A DNA stretch of 55,426 nt from DAOMFM01 sp035429825 (lineage in GTDB: Bacteria; Acidobacteriota; Blastocatellia; UBA7656; JADIYM01). The notes under the pieces were generated by a model. It saw only the letters and a program-made list of their open reading frames with translations, searched no databases and was not told the origin of the DNA. The translations under genes and the position numbers were made by a program. Location: NCBI GenBank assembly GCA_044224215.1, contig JBGAKX010000013.1, forward strand, positions 1 to 55,426. The letters run 5' to 3'. This document shows positions 1-8,523 of the stretch, piece after piece. The first letter of the stretch is position 1. The number at the start of each line of letters is the position of its first letter.

Positions 1-48
1 GCCGCAGATGAACGCAGATATTCGCGAATATCTGCGTTCATCTGCGGC
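1..48. repeat. Perfect 48-bp palindrome at the window edge
   Basis: Bases 1-24 are the exact reverse complement of bases 25-48, built from two CGCAGAT-type words per arm. It abuts the stop codon of the leftward lipoprotein gene (stop at 49-51), so it would form a 3' hairpin in that transcript and may act as a terminator or mRNA stabiliser. Whether a T-tract follows cannot be seen because the window ends. The word ATCTGCGTTCATCTGCGG looks like a dispersed element, which is inference. Confidence 0.85.
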
Positions 49-1158
49 TCAATGGCTGCGCAAGTGCTCGCCAGGGATCGGAGGCGTCAGCCGCTTGACG
101 TCCATCCGTCCCTTGTCGTCCGGAGCGACCTCGTACTCGACCGGCACCGGCTTGTTCGACGCGTCCAGCACGTGAATGGTCACGACCGGTCGCCCCGCGC
201 GCATCTCCTGCGACACGGGGAACACGCCTCGCATGTCCGACTCGACGTACGGACCGGTGTACGTATGGCCGTCGTTGCTCCAGAACACGGCGTACAGCCG
301 GTCAAAGTCCACTTCCGGAGGCGCGTCGCCGCGCCGCATGAACGTAATGTAGTTGTTCCGTTTCGCGTTCTCGGGATCCTGCGCAGCGGCCTTGTCGTCG
401 GTCACCGTGCCGACGACGAGCCACGCCACGAACCGGCGGCCGTTGCCTTCGAGATGAAGGATCTCGTCGGGAACCTGCAGGCTCACGCTCTGTGCGAGCA
501 ACCATCCGCCCTCGATGATCGAGCCTTCGTCGAGCCGTACCCGGTACCACGTGTCGGTCTGCTCCTCGGGCTCTTCCATGTCCTCGGCTTCGGGCTCGTC
601 GTCCGGGTTGGCGCCGGGTTTTGATGGCTTCGGCGGCTTGTAGGTCGTGTTGACCTTGCCGGTGATGTCGAATTCGGTGCCCCGCGTCAGGACCACGGCA
701 ACATCGGTGTCGCGTCCCGGCGCGAGCCGGAGTTTCTGGTTGACCTTCAGGCGGCCGCGCGCGATCGTCGGAACCTCTTCGCGCTTTCCCGCCGCGTCGG
801 CGCTCTTCGTCACGACGCCTTCGGTCACGACGTGGCGCGCCTCGATCCAGCCTGTCGTCTCGGCGTCGTCCTTGAGCCGGATCTGCAGCCAGTTCTCGGT
901 GTAGGTCGGACCGACGACGGCCTCGCGCTGCATGATGTCGACGATGTCGCCGCGTTTGACGGTGGCGACCTTCAGCGCCACGAGCGCCGTCGACGAGTAC
1001 ACGTCGGCCTGCTCGGTCCGAACGACTCCGCGATCGATCGGCGCGTCGCCAAACACGGTGCAGCCCGTCGAGCCGCACATCGCCGCAAGCAGCGTGGCAG
1101 ACAGGAACACGATGGAGAGTCGCTGGACGGTGGACACGGTCGGCCTAGTGGCTGTCAT
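49..1158 (-). CDS. SH3-domain-type lipoprotein
   Basis: 369 residues. The N-terminus has a hydrophobic stretch (about residues 13-29) ending in a lipobox-like STGC with Cys33, so the protein is probably lipid-anchored. Two segments (about 50-115 and 130-230) have the pattern of bacterial SH3 domains: paired beta strands with WLQIRL and WYRVRL cores and a proline/acid-rich insert between about 175 and 205. The C-terminal third (235-369) is not recognised. The ATG overlaps the stop of the acyl-CoA synthetase gene as ATGA, so it is the last gene of a translationally coupled leftward operon. A cell-envelope ligand-binding role is likely; the exact function is unknown. Confidence 0.75.
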   Translation of the reverse strand: MTATRPTVSTVQRLSIVFLSATLLAAMCGSTGCTVFGDAPIDRGVVRTEQADVYSSTALVALKVATVKRGDIVDIMQREAVVGPTYTENWLQIRLKDDAETTGWIEARHVVTEGVVTKSADAAGKREEVPTIARGRLKVNQKLRLAPGRDTDVAVVLTRGTEFDITGKVNTTYKPPKPSKPGANPDDEPEAEDMEEPEEQTDTWYRVRLDEGSIIEGGWLLAQSVSLQVPDEILHLEGNGRRFVAWLVVGTVTDDKAAAQDPENAKRNNYITFMRRGDAPPEVDFDRLYAVFWSNDGHTYTGPYVESDMRGVFPVSQEMRAGRPVVTIHVLDASNKPVPVEYEVAPDDKGRMDVKRLTPPIPGEHLRSH

Positions 1159-2963
1159 CTGTCATGGCGATAGAGCGCGTCGATGATGTCGCGATATTTC
1201 TCCTCGACAAACCGCCGCCTTACTTTGAGTGTTGGTGTCAATTCGCCGCCGTCGATCGTGAACTCGTCCTTGAGCAGCGCAATTCCCTTGATCCGCTCGT
1301 AGTCTGCCAGATGCGGCGTGAGCCGCGCCACCTCGGCGCGAACGGCTGAAATCACACGAGGGTCGTCCGCGAGCGCCGATCCGTCCGTGGCCGCAACGCC
1401 GTTCTCGTCCGCCCACGCCTTCAGTTGCTCGGCGTTCGGCACGATGAGCGCCGAGACATGCTTGCGGCCGTTTCCGACGAGCACGATCTGCTCGACGAGC
1501 GGGCTCATCCGCAGCAGGTTCTCGATCGGTTGCGGTGGTACGTACTTGCCGGCGCTCGTCTTGATGAGGTCCTTCTTCCGGTCGGTGATCGACAGGAACC
1601 CGTCCTTGTCGATTGCGCCAATGTCGCCAGTTCGCAGCCATCCATCCTCGGTGAGGACCTCGGCTGTCGCCTCGGGCTTGTTGAAGTATCCCGGGAAGAT
1701 GTGCGGGCCGCGTGTCAGGACCTCGCCGTCCTCGGCAATCTTCACCTCGACCTCGGGGATCGGCCGGCCGACCGTGCCCATGCGGTTCGCGCCGAGCGCG
1801 TTGACGGCGATCACCGGCGACGTTTCCGTCAGCCCGTAGCCCTGAAGGATCGGAATCCCGGCGCCCCAGAACACGTACGCGAGATCGGGCGACAACGGCG
1901 CTCCGCCTGACACGAACCGCTCCATTCGGTTGCCGACGACGTCGCGCCACTTTGAGAAGACGAGCTTGTCGGCGATCGCGTGCTTTGCGCTGAGCCACGG
2001 CGAGATCCACTCCCCCCGATCTCTCTTCTCGGCCCACGCACGGCCGATCGGCAGCGACCAGTCGAACACCCGTCGCTTGGTCGGCGAGAGCTTGACGCGC
2101 GCCTTGAGTATCTTCTCGTAGACCTTCTCAAAGAATCTTGGCACGGCGGTCATCAGCGTCGGACGGACCTCGGCGAGATTCGCCGCAACGGATTCGAGCG
2201 ACTCGGCGTAACAAACGGTCACGCCGCAGTGGATCGCGAGGTAGATGACCGTGCGTTCGAAGATATGCGACAGCGGCAGAAAGCTGAGCGCGACGTCGCG
2301 AGTCGTCGGCGCAATGACCTCGGCGGCCGAGACGGCGTCAAAGACGATGTTTCGGTGCGACAGGAGCACGCCCTTCGGCTCGCCGGTCGTGCCGGAGGTG
2401 TAGATGATCGACGCGATCGACTCGGCCGTCAGACCGCCGCTGAGCGCGTCAAAGCGGTCAGGCTGTTCGCGCTCGACCTCTGCGCCGCCAGCCTCGAACG
2501 TCGAAAATCCCTCGTAGCCCTCGATCCCGTCCTCGAACGTCACGACCCGAAGATCGGGGAACGCTTCGAGGACGTGGCCGATCCGCTTGATCTGCCGCCG
2601 GGTCGACACGAAGATCACTTTCGGGGTCGACTCCGAGAGGATGTACTCGACCTGTTGCGCCGTCTGCGTCGGGTAGATCGGGACGTTCACTGCGCCCGTG
2701 GCGAGGATTCCAAAGTCGGAGATCGTCCAGAGCGGTCCACTCTCGGCGAGCAGGGCGACGCGATCGCCCGCGCCAATACCCGCCCGATCGAGCGCGAGCG
2801 CCGTATGCCGTACGCGCTCGAGCAGCTCGTCCGACGAGATGGGCACCCAGCGCTTGTTCTGCTTGAACTTGAGCGCGTCGGGCTTTCGGTGTTTGGCAAC
2901 GGCTTCGCGGAGCAGCTCGACGAGCGTCTCGGGCAGTGACAGTGTCGTCATTGTGGCCGCCAT
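1155..2963 (-). CDS. Long-chain acyl-CoA synthetase (AMP-forming)
   Basis: About 602 residues. Activates long-chain fatty acids with ATP to acyl-adenylate, then acyl-CoA. Diagnostic motifs are the P-loop-like IIYTSGTTGEPKGV, the downstream YGLTETSP and the TGDIG/ITDRKKD segment near the hinge, in the usual order for the FadD/FACS family. The open frame extends upstream to 3251, but that part is low-complexity and overlaps the thioredoxin gene. I start at the ATG of MAATMTTL (2963), with MTTL at 2951 as the alternative. It sits 35 bp after the thioredoxin stop and overlaps the lipoprotein start by 4 bp. Substrate chain length cannot be read from sequence. Confidence 0.92.
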   Translation of the reverse strand: MAATMTTLSLPETLVELLREAVAKHRKPDALKFKQNKRWVPISSDELLERVRHTALALDRAGIGAGDRVALLAESGPLWTISDFGILATGAVNVPIYPTQTAQQVEYILSESTPKVIFVSTRRQIKRIGHVLEAFPDLRVVTFEDGIEGYEGFSTFEAGGAEVEREQPDRFDALSGGLTAESIASIIYTSGTTGEPKGVLLSHRNIVFDAVSAAEVIAPTTRDVALSFLPLSHIFERTVIYLAIHCGVTVCYAESLESVAANLAEVRPTLMTAVPRFFEKVYEKILKARVKLSPTKRRVFDWSLPIGRAWAEKRDRGEWISPWLSAKHAIADKLVFSKWRDVVGNRMERFVSGGAPLSPDLAYVFWGAGIPILQGYGLTETSPVIAVNALGANRMGTVGRPIPEVEVKIAEDGEVLTRGPHIFPGYFNKPEATAEVLTEDGWLRTGDIGAIDKDGFLSITDRKKDLIKTSAGKYVPPQPIENLLRMSPLVEQIVLVGNGRKHVSALIVPNAEQLKAWADENGVAATDGSALADDPRVISAVRAEVARLTPHLADYERIKGIALLKDEFTIDGGELTPTLKVRRRFVEEKYRDIIDALYRHDR

Positions 2964-2998
2964 TCTAAAGCCTCTCGCCGCCACACGAAAGCGCCCGG

Positions 2999-3448
2999 TC
3001 AGGCAAAGCCGTGCCGTTTCAGTTCGACGATGATTGCTGCCGCAGGCTGCGCGCCGACGATCCTGGCGACGACCGCCCCGTCGCGAATGAGCAATAACGT
3101 CGGGATGCTCATGATTCCGTAATCCGACGACGTGATCGGGTTGTCGTCGACGTTGATCTTCATGAACCTGACGCGGCCGGCGAGCTTCTGCGCGAGATCG
3201 TCGACGACGGGCGCCACTGCACGGCACGGACCGCACCATTCGGCCCAGCAATCGACGACGACGGGAAGCGGGGACCGCAGTACGTCACGCGCGAACGTGG
3301 CGTCCGTCACCGGGCTGACCGACGCGAGCCGCAGGTTCGCGCGGCAGCGGCCGCACACGGCAGCGTCGAGGTCGCGGGTGCGGGCGACGCGATTCTTCTG
3401 GCCGCACGACCCGCAGATTGCGACGATGCTGTCCGTGGGAGCACTCAT
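2999..3448 (-). CDS. trxC: Thioredoxin with N-terminal zinc ribbon (TrxC type)
   Basis: 149 residues. The active site WCGPC is at residues 71-75, followed by the cis-Pro segment SIPTLLLI. The N-terminus carries Cys12-x2-Cys15 and Cys32-x2-Cys35, the zinc-binding extension that separates thioredoxin-2 from thioredoxin-1. It reduces cytosolic disulfides and probably helps in oxidative stress. The open frame runs up to 3532, but the start at 3448 (MSAPTD) matches family length. It heads a leftward operon with the acyl-CoA synthetase and lipoprotein genes. No sign of selenocysteine: both active-site codons are Cys. Confidence 0.9.
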   Translation of the reverse strand: MSAPTDSIVAICGSCGQKNRVARTRDLDAAVCGRCRANLRLASVSPVTDATFARDVLRSPLPVVVDCWAEWCGPCRAVAPVVDDLAQKLAGRVRFMKINVDDNPITSSDYGIMSIPTLLLIRDGAVVARIVGAQPAAAIIVELKRHGFA

Positions 3449-3487
3449 TTCCGTTCGTTCAAACCCGCAGGCGCCATTGGAATCTAC

Positions 3488-3516
3488 TTGACACCCTATC
3501 ACCGTTGGGTTACATG
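3488..3516 (+). promoter_or_regulatory. Candidate sigma-70-type promoter for the zinc-ribbon gene
   Basis: A perfect TTGACA (3488-3493) is followed after 17 bp by TACATG (3511-3516). The -35 is strong and the -10 weak. Transcription would begin near 3523, giving a leader of about 235 nt before the GTG at 3757. Confidence 0.4.
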
Positions 3517-3522
3517 GGCAAC

Positions 3523-3756
3523 GAGGAGACATGTCGGCGCTCTACGGGAAACCGGCCGGGTCTCTGCTCGCAACGCAATCAATCTCTTAGGCTACTTCGC
3601 AACAATTCAATCCTCCGAAAGCCGGTGCTTTCGTCTTTCGCGCGTGCGTGTATGGCGCACGCGGATCACACAAGGGTGGCGCCCCCCATCGCCCCGATGG
3701 TGGTCGCTTGGGGACACGGACTCACGGGAGGTTGTCCCTTGCAGGAGGGCGGGAAC
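3523..3756 (+). other. Structured untranslated leader upstream of zinc-ribbon gene
   Basis: No convincing gene lies here. Four successive hairpins can be drawn: CGAAAG/CTTTCG (3616-3633), CGCGTGCG/CGCACGCG (3641-3663), CCATC/GATGG (3686-3700) and GGGACA/TGTCCC (3711-3738). The Shine-Dalgarno GGAGGG (3744-3749) follows directly after the last one. It matches no riboswitch consensus I know, so an RNA-based control element is only a hypothesis. Confidence 0.35.
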
Positions 3757-4098
3757 GTGCAAGAGTACACAGACAAGGTTCTCCAATGCGTCGACTGCGC
3801 GTCGGATTTCATATTCACCGCGGGCGAACAGCTGTTTTTCGCCGACAAGGGTCTGAAGAACGAGCCAAAGCGGTGCAAGTCGTGCAAGACGCGCAAGAAC
3901 GAACGGATCGCTGCAAACATGAACGCGTACGGCACAGCGTTTCCGCGCGAGCGCGTCGAGGTGACGGTGAAGTGCGCGCTCTGCGCCGTCGAGACGACGG
4001 TGCCGTTCCGGCCCACACAGGGCCGACCGGTGTATTGCCGCGACTGTTTCCTCAAGATGAGAGCCTCGATCTCGCAGCCCGTCGCGACGGCGCCCTGA
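3757..4098 (+). CDS. Double zinc-ribbon protein (zf-trcl / CxxC-x17-CxxC type)
   Basis: 113 residues from a GTG with Shine-Dalgarno GGAGGG 7 bp upstream. The open frame continues further 5', but that part shows no coding character. Two zinc ribbons are visible: Cys11/14 with Cys40/43, and Cys73/76 with Cys94/97. In the second, exactly 17 residues separate the CxxC pairs, the hallmark of a small family of unknown function. Such proteins are often near RNA- or translation-related genes, so a nucleic-acid-binding role is likely but unproven. It stands alone, with a long possibly structured leader and a strong inverted repeat after the stop. Confidence 0.85.
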   Translation: MQEYTDKVLQCVDCASDFIFTAGEQLFFADKGLKNEPKRCKSCKTRKNERIAANMNAYGTAFPRERVEVTVKCALCAVETTVPFRPTQGRPVYCRDCFLKMRASISQPVATAP

Positions 4099-4104
4099 CG
4101 GTCG

Positions 4105-4181
4105 AACCACACGCAAAGACGCAAAGGCGCAAAGCCGCAGAGAATGTGATCGCATCCTCTGCGCCTTCGCGTCTTTGCGTG
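4105..4181. repeat. ACGCAAAGACGC-family inverted repeat
   Basis: The arm CACGCAAAGACGC (4110-4122) pairs perfectly over 13 bp with GCGTCTTTGCGTG (4169-4181); the arms also carry looser ACGCAAAG-like words. The word AACCACACGCAAAGACGCA recurs with A/G changes at 15461, and related arms lie at 44356-44439. It is located just after the zinc-ribbon gene and may end its transcript. Confidence 0.75.
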
Positions 4182-4254
4182 ATGTCCCCATTCCTTGACA
4201 CACACAACCCCCGCCGTTTCTAATCTTTCGGTCCGCGCCGCCGGAATTCACCGA

Positions 4255-6084
4255 ATGAGAATCGCCTCCAAACTGACTGTTTCGGTCCTGCTTCTGCTCT
4301 GCGCCTCGCCGGCCGCCCTGCCGTCGGTACCACACGCCGATCTCGCGCCGCTGCGAATCATCGGCAAGACCGGCGGGCGGCTGACGCGCGACGGGTTGAC
4401 GTCGCGTGTCGTGGTCAAGCTCCGCGAAGGCGAGTCCGGCCGACGCGTGTCCGACGCCATCGCGCTCGGCAAGGTCGCGCCCGAGAGCGTCGCCCAGGCG
4501 GCAATTGCAGCGGCTGCGCTCCCCGGCGGCCTGAGGTCGACGTTCGATCGCACTGCGTCCGACCTCCGGCGCGAGGAGTCCGACCTCGAGCGCGCGACTG
4601 GTCGCGACCTGGCGGACCTCTCGCTCTACCTGGACGTCGACACTGCGAGCCCCGAGCGTGCGCTCCGCCTCGCCACCGAGCTCGAGTCGCTCGACGAGGT
4701 CGAATTCGCGTATGTGCAGCCGGCGCCGCTCTCGCCGTCCGAGATGGTTGCTGAGCCTCTGCGGGCGTCAAAGGTCGCGACCGAGCCGCCGCCCGACTTC
4801 ACGCCGATCCAGTACTACCTGCAGAAGGCGCCGGGCGGGTTTGGCGTCGCACCGGCGCGATCGCTGCCGGGCGGCCGTGGTGCAGGCGTGCGCGTCGTCG
4901 ACATCGAGTACAGCTGGAACCTGAACCACATCGACATGCCGTTCTCGGACGAGCGCCAGCCGTTCCTGCTCGAACAGGGTGTCGACCCGTTTCCCGAGGA
5001 CAAGGGAAACCACGGCACCGCCGCCGTCGGCGTCCTGATCGGAGCCGACAACGGATTCGGTGTGACCGGGATCTGCCCGGATGCCGACATTGGCTTCATC
5101 AATCCGGTCGCGTCGAACAACGACTACCGGCTCGCCCAATCCATCGACCACGCGGCCGACGTCCTGACGCGCGACGGCCTGCGCGGCGACATCATCGAGG
5201 TCGAGCAGCAGTCGCGCGGCATCAACAACGAGATCGCGTCGCTGCCGGCCGAGTTTCAGCCGGCGGTGTTCGACGCCGTCCAGCGTGCCGTGGCCAAGGG
5301 CGTCGTGGTCATCGAGCCTGCAGGCAACGGCGGCCTCAAGGGCAACAAGGTCAAGGGGATAAGCCTCGACCGCGAAGAGCTCAAGGGCGCGTTCGACCGA
5401 AAGAAGCGCGATTCGGGCGCGATCATCGTCGGCGGCGGCTACCCGGTCGACGCCTCGCACACCCCGACGTCGAACTACGGGTCGCGCGTCGACGTGCAGG
5501 GCTACGGCATCTACGTGGTCACGCTTGGCTACGGCGACCTGTATGGCGACAGCCCGCTCACCGATTACACCTCGTCCTTCAACGGGACGTCGTCTGCGAC
5601 GCCGTGCGTCACGGGTTCGGCGGTACTGACCCAGGCGTCGCTGCGCGCCGCGGGGCTCACCGCGCTCGATCCGCTGCTGCTCAGGGCCGTCCTCGCCGGT
5701 ACCGGAACCCCGGACGGTTCGACCAAGGCGCAGCGCGTCGGACCGCGGCCGAACGCCGATATGGCGATGCGCAGCGTCGACGATCCTCTCGTACCGCTCA
5801 TCACCGAGATCAAGTATTCGAAAGGGAAGAAGCGGTTGACGGTCGATGGCCTGTATTTCCAGGGACCGACGGCTGCGCCGGAGCTTCAGACGGTCATCTA
5901 CGTTGGCAATCAGCCGTTGCCGACCGAGTTCGCCGAGGGATTCGAAGGTCCGTACGGCACGGTGACGCGCTGCATTGCGTCCGGCGACATCGAACAGTAC
6001 CTGCCGATTGGCGACATCCTGTTTCTTTCGGTGGGCGACCAGTCGGGGCCCACGTCGCCGCGGCGCGTGTTCATCCGCAAGTAG
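4255..6084 (+). CDS. Secreted subtilisin-like (S8) serine peptidase
   Basis: 609 residues. The ATG at 4255 is preferred over an upstream in-frame start at 4195 because it opens a typical signal peptide (MRIASKLTV then a Leu-rich core). The catalytic triad is visible: Asp216 in RVVDIEYSW, His253 in NHGTAAVG, Ser446 in NGTSSATP; Asn358 in PAGNG forms the oxyanion hole. Residues about 30-180 look like an inhibitor-type propeptide. The last 90 residues (from about 520) are a beta-rich IPT-like module (EIKYSKGKKRLTVDG) seen at the end of exported proteins. It is probably extracellular or surface-exposed; the substrate is unknown. Only 8 bp separate it from the next gene. Confidence 0.9.
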   Translation: MRIASKLTVSVLLLLCASPAALPSVPHADLAPLRIIGKTGGRLTRDGLTSRVVVKLREGESGRRVSDAIALGKVAPESVAQAAIAAAALPGGLRSTFDRTASDLRREESDLERATGRDLADLSLYLDVDTASPERALRLATELESLDEVEFAYVQPAPLSPSEMVAEPLRASKVATEPPPDFTPIQYYLQKAPGGFGVAPARSLPGGRGAGVRVVDIEYSWNLNHIDMPFSDERQPFLLEQGVDPFPEDKGNHGTAAVGVLIGADNGFGVTGICPDADIGFINPVASNNDYRLAQSIDHAADVLTRDGLRGDIIEVEQQSRGINNEIASLPAEFQPAVFDAVQRAVAKGVVVIEPAGNGGLKGNKVKGISLDREELKGAFDRKKRDSGAIIVGGGYPVDASHTPTSNYGSRVDVQGYGIYVVTLGYGDLYGDSPLTDYTSSFNGTSSATPCVTGSAVLTQASLRAAGLTALDPLLLRAVLAGTGTPDGSTKAQRVGPRPNADMAMRSVDDPLVPLITEIKYSKGKKRLTVDGLYFQGPTAAPELQTVIYVGNQPLPTEFAEGFEGPYGTVTRCIASGDIEQYLPIGDILFLSVGDQSGPTSPRRVFIRK

Positions 6085-6092
6085 GGCGCGTC

Positions 6093-6875
6093 GTGGGCTC
6101 GGCCGAAACGCCGCGAGGCCTGATGGAGTTCGCAGTCGACGCGGCGTGGCAGGCCGGCAAGATCACGCTCGAGTACTTCCAGACGCCAATCGTCACGGAT
6201 CTGAAGGCGGATTTGTCGCCGGTCACGATCGCGGACCGCCGCGCGGAGCGGCTGCTGCGCGAGCTGATCGAGCGGACGTTTCCCGACCACGCGATCCTCG
6301 GCGAAGAGGAGGGCGAAACAGGTGCTTCGGATGCACGTTTCCGGTGGATCCTCGACCCGATCGACGGAACAGCGTCGTTCATCCATGGCGTTCCGATCTA
6401 CGGCGTCATGGTCGCCGTCGAAGAGCGCGGCGAGCCGCTCGTCGGGGTGGTGAACATGCCGGCGCTCGGCGAGATCGTGTATGCGGCGCGCGGCGAGGGA
6501 TGTTTCTGGAACGGTCGCCGCGCGGCGGTGTCGCAGATCTCATTGCTCGACGACGCGCTCGTGCTCGCGACCGACGTCTCGACGATGGCGAAGTTCGGCC
6601 GCCAGGGCGCGTTTGATCGTATATGCGCCGCGTCAAAGATGCAGCGAACGTGGGGCGACTGCTACGGCCACATCCTGGTCGCGACAGGACGCGCCGAGGT
6701 CATGCTCGACCCGATCATGAACCTGTGGGATACCGCGGCGCTGGCGCCGATCGTCGTCGAAGCGGGCGGCACGTTCACGGACTGGGCGGGCGCCGCGACG
6801 CACATTGCGCCCGAAGCGCTCTCGACGAACGGGCTCGTGTTCGACGACGTTGTAGCCTTGATCGGAGGCGACTGA
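6093..6875 (+). CDS. hisN: Inositol-monophosphatase-family phosphatase, probable histidinol-phosphatase
   Basis: 260 residues from GTG at 6093; an ATG at 6123 is the alternative. Metal-binding motifs of the lithium-sensitive phosphatase family are complete: GEEEG (Glu71-72), DPIDGT (88-93) and WDTAA (Asp213). The stretch WGDCYGHILVATGRAEVM followed by NLWDTAALAPIV matches the HisN-type subgroup that dephosphorylates L-histidinol phosphate in histidine biosynthesis. Plain inositol-1-phosphatase activity is the alternative. No other his gene is in the window. Its 3' end is overlapped on the other strand by the open frame of the broken glycosyltransferase gene. Confidence 0.85.
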   Translation: MGSAETPRGLMEFAVDAAWQAGKITLEYFQTPIVTDLKADLSPVTIADRRAERLLRELIERTFPDHAILGEEEGETGASDARFRWILDPIDGTASFIHGVPIYGVMVAVEERGEPLVGVVNMPALGEIVYAARGEGCFWNGRRAAVSQISLLDDALVLATDVSTMAKFGRQGAFDRICAASKMQRTWGDCYGHILVATGRAEVMLDPIMNLWDTAALAPIVVEAGGTFTDWAGAATHIAPEALSTNGLVFDDVVALIGGD

Positions 6876-8474
6876 GACGGACCGTCGTTGGTGGCACCTG
6901 TTGCAGCCGCGAGATCCGAGCGCAGGTACACGAACTGGAAGTAGTTCGGATATGCCGCGCTGCCAAAGCACGCGACGCGGACGTAGTCGCCGAATCGCGG
7001 ATCCTCGAACACCTTCGTCGGTTCGGGTCCTTCGATTCGGTCGGGACGCGTGCTCGTGACGACGACCGCGCCGGCGTGGAACGTGTAGAAGTAGTCGACG
7101 ATGCGCGTCTCCGGATGCGCGTTGTAGAAGCGCCTGCCGATGAACTCGTCGTTGAGACCGCCGAAATCGACCGTTCTGCATCCGGCGAAGTAGGGGATCG
7201 CCCCGGAATCGACGACGACGATAACCCATTCGTTCGCGGGGACCCTCTGCCGCAACAGTGCGGCAACCTGAATATGCTCGTCCGCGAGGAGCGCCATGGT
7301 GCCGCGAGCGAACGCGATCTCCGAGCCGAGCAGTCGCGCGTCGACCGCGCCCTGCACGGCGAGCAGACCGCAAGCCAGCGCGACGGCGGTGCGCGTCCGC
7401 CACGAAGCACTCGAATCACCTGTTGCTGTGTTCGAGAGCGCCGAGAATGCCGCTTCGGCGATCACTCCCGCAATGATCAGCCCGAGCCCGAGAAACGGCA
7501 CGTAGAACCGGTGCGAGAAGTTCATGATGAGCGCCGAGCGCGCGTACTGGGCGAGCACCAGGCCGAAGAACACGAGAGACGCCGAAGAATACGAGAGACC
7601 CGCCGAACGCCCATCGCACGTTAGTGCGCGTTGCAACGACGCGGGCGACAAATGCGCGCGGGGCCGAGAGCCCCACGGCGAGCGCCGCGGCGCCTGGAAT
7701 CGCAAGCGAGTACGCCGCAAAGCTGATCGCGAGCCGCAGCGAGTCCGTGTTCACGCGCCAATGCCACTTGGCGTAGTACGTGTTCGGCATCAGCTGTCCG
7801 TAGTACCACCAGCGCCACGCAAAATAGGCAGCCGCCGGCACGACGAACAGCGCAACCGTGCGCATTGCGAATCGCCCGAATTCGCGCCGTCCCCGGCGCG
7901 CGTTGACGAACGCAAGCGTACACAGTGACGGAGCGGCGAGTGCCGCACCTTCGGGCCGCGCGAGGCAGACGAGCAGGGCGAGCACGAGATGAATCGAAAG
8001 CGCGCGCCCGTCGTCCGGCGTATCGACGGCGCGCATAAGCGTCCACACGCACGCGAGCACGAGCGCGCAGAAGAGCATCGTCTCGAGCCCTCCCAGCGCG
8101 TGCGTCAACAGGCTGGGCGTCGCCGCGTATACCGCGACGACGACTCCGCCAAGCCGCGGGCGGACACCCGCCGTCGCAAGCGCGGCATACAGCAACAACG
8201 CGGACGCAAGAAGCGACGCGACACCGATGGCCTTGCTCGCCGTGTCGGCATCGATCCCGAGCGACACAGCGCCGGCGATCGCGACGGGCAGCAGGACGCC
8301 TGTGTAGCCCTCGACCGGATCCTCCCCGGTGTTGAACACGAACTCGCCGTGACGCGCGAGATTTTCGGCGTACCGATAGGTGATGTACGCGTCGTCGACG
8401 GTCCACCGTGGAAACAGCGCGACGCCGACGAGCAGGTAGAGCAGCGCGCCGCCCACAAGAAGTCTCGCGATCAT
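6662..8474 (-). pseudogene. GT-C type membrane glycosyltransferase, frameshifted by a 19-bp tandem duplication
   Basis: The first part (8474 to about 7600) and second part (about 7580 down to 6662) lie in different frames but join into one polytopic protein. The N-terminus has TVDDAYITYRYAENLARHG and EGYTG, then many hydrophobic helices, ARPEGAAL and YYGQLMPNTYYAKW. These features resemble the AftB-like arabinosyltransferase/GT-C family that uses polyprenyl-linked sugars. Removing one of two tandem 19-bp copies (7562-7580, 7581-7599) restores the sequence FGGSLVFFGLVLAQYARS. The C-terminal 70 or so residues run antisense through the phosphatase gene and may not be authentic. It follows the FG-GAP gene by 49 bp. 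It may be a real pseudogene, a reversible off-state, or an assembly/sequencing error. Confidence 0.8.
7562..7599. repeat. 19-bp tandem duplication causing a frameshift
   Basis: Two adjacent 19-bp copies beginning GCCGAAGAA and ending ACGAGAGAC differ at one base (C versus T at position 10). Nineteen is not a multiple of three, so the extra copy shifts the frame of the glycosyltransferase gene. The one-base difference argues against a simple read duplication artefact. Confidence 0.9.
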
Positions 8475-8523
8475 CCGCGTGACGATATACGGGCGTTCGG
8501 GTGGCGGGCAACGCGGCCGCGCG

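Noticed and set aside
2999..3448. Selenoprotein-type thioredoxin
   Set aside because: The active site is WCGPC with ordinary Cys codons, despite the tRNA-Sec in the window. I found no convincing gene with an in-frame TGA elsewhere either.
3523..3756. Known riboswitch (c-di-GMP, cobalamin, TPP, glycine)
   Set aside because: None of the conserved core words I know for these classes is present; only generic hairpins remain.
6662..8474. Selenocysteine recoding or programmed frameshift to explain the split glycosyltransferase
   Set aside because: No in-frame TGA at the break and no slippery heptamer; a 19-bp tandem copy explains the break fully.
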